DNA from: Obelidium mucronatum
Lineage: Eukaryota > Chytridiomycota > Chytridiomycetes > Chytridiales > Chytriomycetaceae
Reading direction: 5' to 3'
Assembly: GCA_025765595.1 (NCBI GenBank)
Contig: JAIVFH010000047.1
Location: 191,660 to 255,659 of the forward strand
Length of the DNA stretch: 64,000 nt
Part shown: positions 21,200-33,400 of the stretch, piece by piece
Layout: every line of letters starts with the position of its first letter
Numbering within the stretch: position 1 is the stretch's first letter
Made by a program: the position numbers and the translations under genes
The notes under the pieces: model-generated
What the model was told of the DNA's origin: nothing
The model's database searches: none
The model's input: only the letters and a program-made list of their open reading frames with translations

Positions 21200-24100
21200 A
21201 AGGAGGCTGTTGTTCATTGGAACCCAATCTGAAGGAAGATTCTCGTGAACAACTCCATCGATTTTAACAATGTATGTTTCAGGATCCACTTCAACAACTG
21301 GCGACGTGTTGTTGAGTTTCATGTCTTTTTTCCCTATCTTGCGACAATTCTTGACGGCTTCAATTCTCTTACGCAACCCATAACCCAAAACACCTCGATC
21401 TCCATTCGTTAGTGAAGCCTGTGAGACAAACGCAAAGCATGTGTCGCTTGAAGCACTTGGGTTTGCTGCAAACATGGGCCGCATTATCACTGGCTGGGGA
21501 GTTGGAATCCTGGATATTTTATACAATATCAACACAGGTTGGTTGCTCCAAAAACCAAGAAAAAAACTCACGAAGCGTTTGCGTCTCCCATCATGGCCCA
21601 GGCAATCATACCACCCTTGATGACAACTTCCGGTTTAACTCCGAAAAATGCTGGTTTGTACATGACCAAATCGGCAAACTTGCCGACTTCCATCGAACCA
21701 ACAAGGTGAGAGATGCCATGGGCTACCGCCCTTAAAAAATAAAATATCAGATTTGCACACAATAATGCATAGGAAGAGAATATCTCACGGGTTGATTGTA
21801 TACTTCGAAACATATCGTCTCACTCGAAAGTTGTCGGCCAAGTCTGGCTCGCCCTCATCGGCTTCAAGATGTCCTCTCACGTTCTTCATTTTGTCAGCAT
21901 TTTGCCAGGTACGTGAAACGACTTCACCGACACGCCCCATAGCCTGAGAATCAGAAGATATTATAGAAATAGCACCCAAATCATGCAAAATCCCCTCAGC
22001 CCCAATGGTCTCCCCGCGAATTCGACTCTCAGCAAATGCAATGTCTTCAGGAATATCTTTGCTTAAATGGTGGCAGACCATGAGCATATCCAAGTGCTCA
22101 TCAATTGTATTCCGTGTAAATGGACGTGTTCTAACAAAGGAAACTTTCAGCATTTGCAAAACAATATCAACAGCAAATCACTTACGGATTCGTCGATGAG
22201 GGAATCACGTTCATGTGCTTGTTACCACACACTGTAATAATATCAGGCGCATGACCACCCCCCGCTCCTTCAGAGTGGTATGCATGAATTGTTCTGCCTT
22301 TGAAGGCTTCGAGCGTGGACTCAACAAATCCGCTCTCATTCCTTCCAAATATTTCAAGATGAACAAGATCAAACAGAGACAAAAAAACCAAGATATCTTA
22401 CAAAGTGTCAGTGTGGATTGTGGCTTGCACATCCATTTCCTCACAAACAGACAAACAGCAATCAATAGCTGCTGGTGTCGTTCCCCAATCTTCGTGCAGT
22501 TTCAAACCAACGGCACCAGCTTCAATTTGTTCTACAAGACCTTCTCTTGATGCAGTGTTTCCTTTTCCAGTGAAACCAAAGTTCAATGGCAAGTCATCTG
22601 TACTCTGCAGCATGAATCGTATATGAGACTGGCCTGGTGTACAAGTCGTGGCAGCTGTCCCTGTGTTTGGGCCTGTTCCCCCACCAATAAGCGTTGTTGT
22701 TCCACTTGCGATAGCCTACAGTTGTTTTCCACAGTTAAAACACCAGTCATATACTTCAAAAACAGGAAGAAGAGTCCACCTCGTTACAAATCTGTGGACA
22801 AATGAAATGAATGTGCGTATCAACGGCACCCGCTGTGAAAAGATGACCTTCTCCTGCCAAAACTTCGGTAGTCACGCCAATCGCCATCCCTTTAGTAACC
22901 CCTTCCATTACATCGGGATTCCCTGCTTTTCCAATGCCAGATATATATCCTCCTTTAATTCCAATATCTGCCTTGTATATACCCGTGTAGTCAACGATGA
23001 CTGCATTGGTAATAACCAGGTCCAAAGCATCCTCTTGTGAAACTCCAGCCTGTTGTCCCATTCCTTCGCTTTATAATGGTAATGAGAACTATAAGGAAGT
23101 CCACAACAAAAGAAGAAACTAACCGAATAACTTTCCCACCCCCAAAAACAGCCTCGTCTCCATAAACTGTGAAATCTTTTTCAATTTCAATCCAAAGCGA
23201 AGTGTCAGCCAACCGAACGCGATCCCCAATTGTAGGACCATATGCGTCCGCATATCGCACCCGACTCATTGTGTAAGGAGCAGATGGGGCCAAGTCTCGT
23301 AATAGAGGTGTATGCTTGAACCCCATTTTACTCAATGTGGCCAAAATAGTTGGAATTCGCTCATTTTCCACTGGACCAGAAGCAACATTATTCCCCCCTT
23401 GGATTCTTTGATTTCCAGCAATAGGGACCAAAGAAACAGGTTTCGTGTCTCCAGGTTCAAACCGAATAGCAGTTCCAGCTGGAATATCGAGTCTCAAACC
23501 ATAAGCCTTGATTCTGTCAAAATCAAGCTCCTTGTTTGTTTCAATAAAATGATAGTGACTTCCCACTTGAACAGGCCTATCTCCATGATTAGAAACAAGC
23601 AATGTCGTTCGTGGGCGTCCTGGATTCAACGTAATCTCAGAAGGGTGGCTTCCAACAACGACAGCACCCGGGTTTGATACATGAGTTTCTTCACGCAATG
23701 AAAACTCGCTGGATTTGACTTGGGCCGGAGTATCACTCAAGTTTGTGTCTGTTGGCGATGATTCGTTTGTTATAGCCGGTACATTGCTGACGGGTGAGGT
23801 GCTTTCTGGAGTGATGACATTCAGCGACGGGTTAATCGAGTTGTTTGTCAAGGTGGGATGCTGCTGCGTCCAAGTTTCGGAATTTAACGCATGAGAAGAC
23901 CGCGTTGCGTTTTGGGAATCCAAGTCAAATTTGTTTTTGTTTCCATTTGAAAGAGAGGCGACGAATAAACAGGAACCAAAAAGGGCCAGCTCTCGGTCTC
24001 CTTCGCTCTTTGCAATGGGTTCATGGACAGTGACAAGTTTTGTTCCATCAGGGAAGCTTCCTTCCACCTGTTTTTTTTTTCAAGATCTCAGTCCATATGT

Positions 24101-24535
24101 CCACGTGTTGGCGTTTGGCATAATTATGCCAAGCAATGAGATAAGATCTCCCACCTGGACAGAATGGAGTGTACTGGAAACGCCTGGAAGCACATCAGAG
24201 CTTCCCAATATAGTCCGTCCAATATGCATAAGCTGTTCATCGGAGATCGCGAAAAACGCGTTGTGGGTACTGGAGGTGAGATATTGAATCAACGTCAGTC
24301 ACTTACATCAGAAACGGTATGCTGGCCATCGCGTATCAACTCAAGCAAAACTGTGGCTATTAATGCACATGCTTCTGAATGGTTCAATTTGACGCCCCGA
24401 AAGTATCGTCGTTGGGCCAGGAGGCCAACTTTAAGGTTGGAAAGGGTTAAATGTAGGAACAGTGTACCCTTTGATGCAAGAAATCCTACCTTGGACAAGC
24501 ATTAGTTTGTCGATTTCTCGCGGAAGAAGATGCAT
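21191..24535 (-). CDS. URE1: Urease (fused gamma-beta-alpha subunits)
   Basis: Nickel urease that hydrolyses urea to ammonia and carbamate. Ten exons (24535-24490, 24428-24307, 24232-24155, 24067-23124, 23068-22780, 22715-22402, 22341-22186, 22130-21789, 21730-21572, 21509-21191) give 922 residues with consistent phases. The gamma part starts [13 protein letters not shown] and contains [19 protein letters not shown]. The beta part has [17 protein letters not shown]. The alpha part has the nickel-ligand region [11 protein letters not shown], the carbamylated lysine in [26 protein letters not shown] and the flap MVCHHL. All expected ligands are present, so it should be active if nickel accessory proteins exist; none is in the window. 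A Ser/Thr/Asn-rich linker of about 95 residues separates gamma from beta. Confidence 0.96.
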
Positions 24536-24598
24536 TGGTTCTGGTGATGTTTATTCAAACAAAATTCAACAATCCCATCAAATTCAATCCCAAAATCC

Positions 24599-26289
24599 TC
24601 ACAAAAACTAAACAACAAGTGAGTTGACAACAACAAGCACGCAAATAATAATAATAAACTTACCAAAGTGAATGGGTATCCTCCATTCTTGAACTTGAAC
24701 ACTCTCAACAGCAGGGAATAAGTCATGATAAACAGAATGGCAAGAGTAAATGCGGCGGTACGTTGCGTAGTCAAGTTCTGAATCTTGGGCACCTGTGTGT
24801 ACAAAAGTACAAACCAGACAGACACAAGACCGTCTGTTGCAGTCCAGAAAAAGAACGGGTGAGCAAAACTCGAATTCAAATAAAAAAGACGTACAAATAA
24901 TGCCAACAATCTGGCTTTCGACAACGTATTGGTTCTGGAATCCACCAGCAAAGACCTGTGGTTGACCATTGTCATTTCCCATGAAGGGAGGTCCGCGAAT
25001 TTGGTTCCACATGTATCCAGAACAGAAAATAACAATGAAACTCTGTCCATAACAATTGCCATTAAATTATATTACAAGTTTCCCTATCCAAAAACTTACC
25101 AAAGACATCATTTGCCACAGTCTCTTCTCAGCAAGGAAGGCAAGAATTTGAGATCTGAGCGCGAACAAAGTACCCACTGCAGAAAAAATCACGGCCGCAT
25201 AGGATCCATATACTTTAAGATCAATTGGACGGCGAATACTGATCTGTACCAGCAAATGTGGTGAGTGTGAGAAAATTCACACCATACGTGCAATGCTACC
25301 TTGACTCCTGCGTGCTTCTCCACCCAAAAAGCAAAATCTTCCGCCTTGGTACCACTAGCGTCAAGCAATTGTTAAAATCACAACCTATTACCAAGTTTAA
25401 GCTCACAGTCTGTTCAAGTCATAAATTTCGTATCCTTCCCCCTTGATGACACGCTTGTTTGGACCTTCAGTCGGTGGAAAGTGGTACACGAATGGAACAG
25501 AGGTGAGTTTGAACTGACGAGAGAAAGTGAATCAGATGTTGGATCCAAGGAAAAAAAAAACACGAATACCTTGTGGAAAACTTCTTTTCCATCGGCAAAG
25601 TCCAAGACACCAAAATAAACTCTTCCCTTTGGCCCACTTTTGTGCAAAGAGGCCGTCAAGAGCTTGGCTTCATCGGCAAATGCCCTGAAATACAAAAAAA
25701 AAAGTGGTGGGGGTCAACAAAATGGCAACACGGTAGTTGCAAACCACTCACTTGCACGGAGCACATTGGAATTGATCTCCTTCAGCAGTCAAAATTACAA
25801 ACATGGAATAGTTTCGTGGGGCTTCGGTCACTAGGTTGAATGATTTTGTGTCCAAACGAATTGGTTCCAACGGCTTTTCCGACAGCAATTTAGCGAGCTT
25901 AAATATCGAATTTTTTGGCAGGAATGAATGCAGATGGTTGTGCGTTTTGGATTGGTGGTAAGGCCGCGAATCGATTGGCGTTGTTGAGGTATCGGTGTTG
26001 GGAAGCGAACAGCAACAGACGACACAGGCGACGCACAAGACGTACATGAAGCAATAATAAAAAAAACAAAAGCAGGTCAGCACACTAATGAACACGCGCG
26101 GTATGGGGAGACAAGCGCTAGTCGAGAGCCATTTTGCTGCCCAAACACGACAGCGCCCAACAACCCCCTCGGCACCACACAGCACACAAACAACCACAGA
26201 AAACGCACCTTGCCCACTTTGTAGTCGCTGCTGTATGCAGCCGCAAGCGTCGCCAGCAGCGCAAACACAAACCCAAACACTGGCTGCAT
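24599..26289 (-). CDS. OST3: Oligosaccharyltransferase subunit Ost3/Ost6
   Basis: Subunit of the ER oligosaccharyltransferase with a lumenal thioredoxin-like domain that holds acceptor proteins during N-glycosylation. Nine exons (26289-26209, 25897-25752, 25684-25570, 25513-25407, 25354-25300, 25243-25100, 25042-24895, 24833-24664, 24607-24599) give 324 residues. A signal peptide ([16 protein letters not shown]) is followed by [17 protein letters not shown], the redox motif CAPC in a [15 protein letters not shown] context and four transmembrane segments, with the family block [11 protein letters not shown] between the first two. The first intron is long for this genome (311 nt). The last exon is only 9 nt (TTTTTGTGA), completing the YPFTLFL end. 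Confidence 0.92.
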
Positions 26290-26319
26290 ATTTTCTTGGT
26301 TTTGATTTTTCTCCAAAAA
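26290..26319. promoter_or_regulatory. 30-bp divergent intergenic region OST3 / peroxidase
   Basis: The two divergent ATGs are 30 bp apart, the same distance as between CWC24 and the SulP gene. The strip is T-rich on the plus strand and ends in an A run before the peroxidase ATG. No factor site is recognised. Confidence 0.6.
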
Positions 26320-27182
26320 ATGGCTCTGTCCTCACTTGCACCTGTCAACGACTGGAAGGGCAACGCGTATCCGCTGCAGCAGGAAACGGAAGTGCGCACA
26401 CCCCGACTTTTCAATTACCGGCCATCGCGATATCGACTAATACCTTGTTTGCACAGAACAAGGTCGTGCTGGTGGTTAATGTTGCATCGCAGTGCGGCTT
26501 TACTGTGCAGTACGATGCACTCGAGAAACTATACAAAAAGTACAAGGACAGCGGCTTGGTGCGTTTATTTTCGTCTAGCGCGTTTTGTTGGTGACCATCT
26601 GTGACTCAGATCATCATTGGAATCCCGTCCAATGAATTCAAGCAAGAGAAGGGAACAGGCGAATCGTGCAGATTGCGATTCGGTGTCACTTTTCCCATTC
26701 TCGAGAAATCTGCGGTGTGTTTGTTGTCAACTTATTTCCCACACTTGAATTTCAAATCACTGGACCCAATCACTGAAACGTCACACATACCACCTTAGGT
26801 CAATGGGCACGATGCAAATCCTCTCATCAAATACTGCAAACAGCAGGCTCCCCATTTGATTCTTGGTCCTGGAATCATTTGGAACTTTGAAAAGTTTCTC
26901 TTGAACAGAAAGGGTGAAGTTGTAGCACGGTTTCCTGGATTCCTGCAACCATCATTTTTGGAAGGATACGTTCGTCGCGAATTGGGATTGTAAGTATTTT
27001 TGTTGTTGTTGGTTGATTTCATCATCTCACGCGAAAAAAATAGATCAACAATGTCGCCAATCACAACAACTCTGAAAGAGTTGCTCATCTTCTTTGTACA
27101 TTTCATTATGTTTGGGATAATTGCAACCATGGAAACTGTCAGGGGGAATAGGGATTACCTTCCGCGTTTCTTTCAGAATTGA
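26320..27182 (+). CDS. Glutathione-peroxidase-family protein with C-terminal membrane segment
   Basis: Thiol peroxidase of the GPx family. Five exons (26320-26391, 26457-26558, 26610-26714, 26799-26989, 27044-27182) give 202 residues with consistent phases. The catalytic Cys is in [11 protein letters not shown] (codon TGC, so not selenocysteine), followed by [15 protein letters not shown], then [14 protein letters not shown], and the active-site Trp/Asn in IIWNFEKFL. The block usually written FPCNQF is IPSNEF here, so the Cys of that block is Ser. The last exon adds about 45 residues after the normal end, with a hydrophobic helix ([17 protein letters not shown]) and a short basic tail, which suggests a tail-anchored enzyme. 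The stop is 60 bp from the stop of the convergent XPB gene. Confidence 0.88.
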
Positions 27183-27242
27183 AAATAAACGTTAATAATA
27201 TTTACCGAAAAAAGAAGAAACTTGACCAAAAAAAAACTTCTT

Positions 27243-30200
27243 TCATTTTCCATACCACTTGGCAAATAGTGGATTTTGCTTCTTGGCAGGACCAGCGTTT
27301 GCTTTTGATCCCCCACCCTCCTTCTTTTGAAACTTGCCCCCTGGCCCACGCATGATGCCATCTGCACCAGCAACAGATGTTGGATGCATCACACTATTCA
27401 AATCATCCTCGCCAAATCCACCTTCTTCATCTTGATGCGCCAATACTGTTCTCAACAAATCCACCTGTTCTTTTCGAGTGTGATAAGCAAGAGTCGCTGC
27501 TTCTTCGGGTGTTATCAAGTCTTGGATATTGGACACAACCTGTTAAAAAAAAAGAATTAAATCAGCCGCAACTAATGAAAAAAAAAATTGAGCAACATAC
27601 CTTATACATATACCCTTGATCAATCAGAAACCTTTTTCTCTTGTCTGAGAAGGCAACTTCATCTGTATCCTGACTGACTAATGTGTAAAATCGACTCCGG
27701 AAACCTTCCTCACTTCTTCTCTTTGCTCTCAGAATTCTTCCCATACGCTGCGCTTCCTGTCTACGCGAACCAAACTGACTGCTGATTTGAATTAAACATG
27801 TCGCTTCGGGCAAATCAAGTGACGTGTCTCCGACTTTACTCAAACAGATTGTCTTGAATGCAGGGTGATTGTCACGGAAGTGTTGTAGAAGGGCAAAACG
27901 TTCCTTGTTTCCAGTGTTACCGTAAATGAAAGGTTTGTTGAGGCGCTTGGCAAAGTGCTGTTTTGAGGTGGTGTTGAGGGTAAGTTAGGCAAGTTAGAAC
28001 ACAACCACCGACTCCCCACACAACCCCCCCGTTCACAAACCTGTAATGCAAACACATTATCTGAAAAGACAATGATTTTGTCACCCGCAGCCTCTCGAGT
28101 TCGAATCAAATACTCTGCCGCCATCAACTTGTTGGGATTCATTACACAGAGCAACCGCCGTTTTCTCAAAGGGCTCTTCAAATACTCTCTGTAAAAGTCT
28201 CCCGTCATTGGACACCACACTTCTGTTGCCTGAAAACAGAATACAAAGAGTGAGCAAAGATAAAAGAAGGACCGTTAGAAAAAAATGTACATACTTCAAC
28301 TTTCGCAATATGTCCCCGATTCGATAGATTTTGCCAATCGGCTTCATACAGTTTAGGACCAATCAGGAAGTTCAAATCAGCAATCTTGTCATCTTCACGC
28401 ACAAGCGTTGCAGTTAAACCCAATTTACTGTGCGTTGCAACTGTAGTCAAAACTCTTCTGAAAACATTTGCAGGGACAACGTGTACTTCATCAAGAATCA
28501 AGAGCCCCCATTCACGACCTGCAATAAATTCAATCATTCGCGCAGTGTCCCAAGCGCGCTTTCCGGAGTGTGTAATCATAGTATATGTTGTAACCAAGAT
28601 CCCCGAATCTCCTTCAAACTGTTTTTTTTTTTTTGAGAAAGCGAGTTTCGAAGAAGAAAAAAATTACATACTGGCACACGAGAATCTGAAGTGAACTTGC
28701 AAATACGACTCTCCGGAATATTTGACCACTTCAGAAATTCTTTGGTCCATTGCTCAACGGAAATGCTATTGTTGGTGAATAAACAACACAATGAAATGCA
28801 AGAGAAAGGGAACTTACGCATTTGTGCAGAGAACCAAAGCACTTTTCTTGATTGTACATGCAGCTGTAATCCCAACAAGGGTTTTACCAGCACCAGTTGG
28901 CAAAACAATTACCCCACTTCTGGCTCGACCATCACCACCTCCAAACATTTTACTCAAACATTTCTCCTGATAGTCACGAATCTGGCACTTTGGACTTAAA
29001 TTGATATCCAAATCTGGATTATCCTTGTCGTGTCTGAAATCATACTCTTCCATGAGTGGGTAGTCAATTTCATTGCATCGTTTCTTCACTTCTTCGACAT
29101 GCAACTTTTGGATTTCAAAACTCTGAGCGTAATCCAACTCTACAAGAGCAGCACTGGCCTTGCTAGGACCCATTACCAGTCCTCCATCATCACCAGTTCC
29201 ACCACTCAACCCATCAACAATCCCCAACCGCGCTGCTGTATCTTCTTCCTCCTCCTCATCTTCTTGATCCAAACTAATTACAGCGCCAAATGCACTATCG
29301 TCGGTAGCCGCATTCGCAGGGGTTGTCGCGTTTCGGTTAAAGAGTTCCAACGTCCGATCCGTTCCATTCTTTTTCGACAGTGATGACGACGCTTCTTTGG
29401 CAACTGAAATTTTCACATTGGTCGTGGATGAGTTGGATGGTTTCACAGGAAATCTCTTGAGTAATGAATCTTCCTGCTTAATGTTGTCACCACCACCGCC
29501 CCCATCACCACCACCTGATCGAACTGCACGAGCCTGATTGATGACGGGATCTTTGAGTAAATGACGCAGAACTTTGGGATACGTTGATTCAAGATAGTAT
29601 CTTTAACAAACAAACGATGTTAGAGTCCCACCCCCCCAAAAAATGCGGAAGACAATCACCTGTTATCATTCAAAACGAGTTTCACTTTCCCATACGTGTT
29701 TGTGCAATCGCGAATAAAATCAACCACGCGTTGTGGCAAAGTAACCTTTGAGTAGCGTTCGAGAACGTCAATCAAAACATTCGTTTCCATTCCAACTGAC
29801 ACGGCAGCGTACAGGGTATAAGTCGTCAGCTTGTATTCGTGGATGCGGGCGGGTCTGTGTCGGGGGAAAAGCAGTCAGCCTGCGACTAAACCAACCAATG
29901 CACGCAAACCTCGACACGGGCTCGGCGATGGTCACGAGGAAGTCCGACGCCTTCTCCGACAGCTCGTGGAACGCCTCGAGGAAGATGCGGCCGTCGTCAG
30001 ACACCCACAGCGGGCGCTTGTGTGCGTCGGGCTTCAGCGCGAGGAAGGCAAAGTTGGCGCTCGGAAACAGGTGCGCGACGGGGTCGGCGGCGTCGAACGC
30101 TGCGCAGTTTGGCGGCGGCGGGTCAGCGCGCGCGCGGCCCACACTCTCTTTTTGTTCTTACCGGGCGGCTCGGCCGGCGCCGTCGCGAGCGCGAGCGACA

Positions 30201-30376
30201 GCGACGCCTTCTGCGGCACGTACACCGCATGCTCCTTCAGCTGCGGCTCGTCCTCCTCCTTGATGTCATCCCGGAACTCTCGCTTCACTTCGCGACGGTC
30301 TGTGTCGCGGGCGCGTTAGTGCGTGGGAACTCGCGGTTTGAAAAAACATACTCTCGGTTGGACCAGATCGTTTCAT
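27243..30376 (-). CDS. SSL2: TFIIH DNA helicase/translocase XPB (Ssl2/Rad25)
   Basis: XPB is the TFIIH ATPase that opens promoters and acts in nucleotide excision repair. Ten exons (30376-30352, 30299-30162, 30099-29910, 29854-29660, 29600-28818, 28765-28672, 28618-28295, 28229-28041, 27957-27601, 27539-27243) give 863 residues. Seen: the N-terminal damage-recognition-like region ([14 protein letters not shown]), Walker [13 protein letters not shown], the RED motif in [10 protein letters not shown], and motif [17 protein letters not shown]. The C-terminus ends [10 protein letters not shown]. The 25-nt first exon (MKRSGPTE) was chosen because it supplies the only ATG in phase. Exons 2 and 3 are much more GC-rich than the rest. 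It lies 36 bp downstream of MSH2 on the same strand. Confidence 0.95.
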
Positions 30377-30412
30377 GCAAAAAACAATGCAGGAAGTCAA
30401 TCAACACTATAT

Positions 30413-33400
30413 TCACATACTAGATACAATCTCTCTCAAAAACCCATTGCCTTCTACTGCATCCACATACTTGGTCTTCAAACCACCCAACACTTTCTTG
30501 GATTCCTGCTCCCAAATGTCGCTCCCTTCAGCTGCAGCAGACGCCTTCATGGTTTCTTGATACTCAGTCAAGAACCCTTGAATCAACTGATTTCCGCGCT
30601 CAATTTCTTCAGTGCTGTACTTTGCCAACTTTCTCTCCATTTCATCTATTGTCACAGTCACCATCAGTAACAAAAATCACAAGAAACAAAATCACATACG
30701 TGGCGCAGAAAAGTCCTCCAGTTCATCGGCTTTCCTCTTGGCCAATCGAACAACGGAATCTGGAAACGCTGCCAATTCGGCAACATGAATTCCGAATGAC
30801 TGGTCGCAAATCCCTGGTTACAATGTGTCAAGAATACAAGCATAATCTGGAGAAAAAAACACTTTTTTACCTTCCTCCACCTTGTACAAGAGCGTAATGC
30901 TCTTGCTGTCAGTTTTGGCCTTTACATGCAAATTTTTCACCGACTTCATCTTTTCTGAGATGGCCGTCAGTTCATGGAAATGTGTTGCAAACAGACAGAA
31001 ACTGCCAATCGAATTTCCAATATGCCTGGCAAGAATTAATTTAGATTTCAGTGAAAGGAAAGATTTGAATACTCATACTCAGAAATCGCCCAAGCCAAAC
31101 CAAATCCATCATAAGTCGAAGTGCCTCGCCCAAGTTCATCAATAATAATCAAAGAGTTGGAAGTTGCCGCCTGCAAACAAAAGTAAATTTCATAATCAAA
31201 AAAAAATTGGCGAAGAAAAAAACCATCGTACTTTTAAAATGGAAGCAGTCTCCAGCATTTCAGCCTAAAAGCACAAACAATTACAACCAAAGTGCACTCC
31301 TCAAAACGAACTGACCATAAATGTAGACACTCCTTTCAACTGACTGTCACTTGCTCCAACACGACACAAAACAGCGTCAAATAATGGTAATGATGCTTCT
31401 GTGCAAGGCACAAAGGATCCGATTTGCGACATCAGTACAATCACACCAATCTGAAAAAATTGTTCAATTTTCATCTCAAATTTTCTATACGCCAATAGAT
31501 ACCTGGCGAATGTATGTCGACTTTCCTCCCATATTTGGTCCAGTAATAATCTGAAACTTGCTCGACTCTGCTCCATTAATGATCAACAACCATCATCATG
31601 CATAGTACGGACGTGACAAACCTCGGCGCATTTCCACATTATTTGAAATAAAACTAACTCCTTCTTGAACTTCCAAACATGGATGGCGAGATGCCTTCAG
31701 AATCATATCACTCTCTCCTATTAACATGTTGAGAGTTAGAATTCATCCCGAAACTGTTGAAGATTCACACCTTTTGGTGTCAACTTTGGACGAACGAATT
31801 GGACAGGAGCATGAACAGCAACATGGGCGAAACTAGAACCCGTGATTAATAATGCCCTCGCCGAAGCCATTGATCAATGATACCTGACAATCACATCCAG
31901 GTGTGCAATCAACTGGTTCAATCGCTCAAACACAGGGAAGTAACCAGCCGTGATGCCAATAATCTCCTTGACAAGATTAACCTGTAATTCGTCGTACTTT
32001 TCGCGAAGGTCATCAATATCAGCGCTGAGTCTCTTCAACTTAGATGTGGTGAAGAGTGCGCCTGATTTGTTTGTTGCCAGTTCAATGTACTCTCGTTTAC
32101 CACGAATCTTGGGTGCATCCTGACAAAAAACAAACTCAGTGATCGTAAATGAACAACAGACATCCAACTTACAGCTTTTGTAAGACGCAAATGCCATCCA
32201 TGCTGGGAGTGCTGCTCCAACTTGAGTTTCTTTTCATACTCAACGCCAATATCATCAGCAACCTGTAGAATAACTCAGGAAACACAGAAAAATAACACCA
32301 AGAGTCGAAAAAACATACGCGTTCAGCTTCTGGAACAAGTTGCTTCTCCAGTTTATCTTTTGCAACTTTCGTGACTGCAATACTCTTTTAGCAGAAAAGA
32401 CATGGGATGGAGCTCAAACCTTGCAATTGCTCATCAAAATCCGCTTTAATAATGTACTCATGATTTTCAGCCGCCGCTATATCGATTGTTGTTTCCACCA
32501 TTTCTTGGAAACGTTGCAAACCAGTCACATATTCCTATCAATCAATTTAAAAAAGGAGCGCTTAGATAGATTTTACTCCATACCTTAAGCTTTTCGGTGT
32601 ACATTTCGTCAAACAGCCAACGGTATTCGCCTTCGTGGGACTGCAGGTTCTCCAGAAGCAAAGGAAGCATAATAACCACTTGGTATACTCGCAAAACGTC
32701 CTAATAACATATCAATAAACTTGGTTTGCAAGCCAAACTGCTCCTACTTGAAGGTTGGCTTTTCCTCGAATAAACTTCTTGCCGATTCGGTGAAGATCTG
32801 GAAATCTTTTCAAACATTCTTCCTATCGTTTTATGTTGGCCGTCTTAAGAATCAAACAGCTTCCTTAAAACTTTCAAACCTGAATGGACTGACGGAATTC
32901 GGTGTCCTTTGTAAACGTTTCAACAAGATTTTGACGAGTTTCTAGGTCCTCTTTGAATAATGAATCTTGAAACAGGAAAAACATTAACTCACCAATTTCA
33001 GACAGATTCATCAGTGGTTGTTTTAGCCACTGCGATAATAACCGAGCTCCTTGAGCGGTCTTCGTCTGATTCAAAATACCGTACAAACTCATAGTTTTGT
33101 TTGATCCTAGAAGTAAACTGTTAGAACCGACAGTTTCTAACCAAGACACAACCTTCTGTTCCAGTTGGCATCAGGTTCAAAGCTTTCATAGCTGCTGCGT
33201 CCAACTTCATGTACTGCGACAAGTCGTAAGTTTCAAGGCGGTATTGTCCAAAGTTGGAGTCGTCATTCAATAGTTGTAGGTATTTCATCAAGCTTGCAGT
33301 TGCACCCATGGCGAGCGTCATTTCAAATTCGGCTGAATGTAATTGTCAATACATCTGAACTTCGCAAGTTTCACGAAGGAGCTAGACTAACGCAAAGCAG

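Noticed and set aside
26320..27182. Selenocysteine in the peroxidase
   Set aside because: The catalytic codon is TGC (Cys); there is no in-frame TGA at that position.
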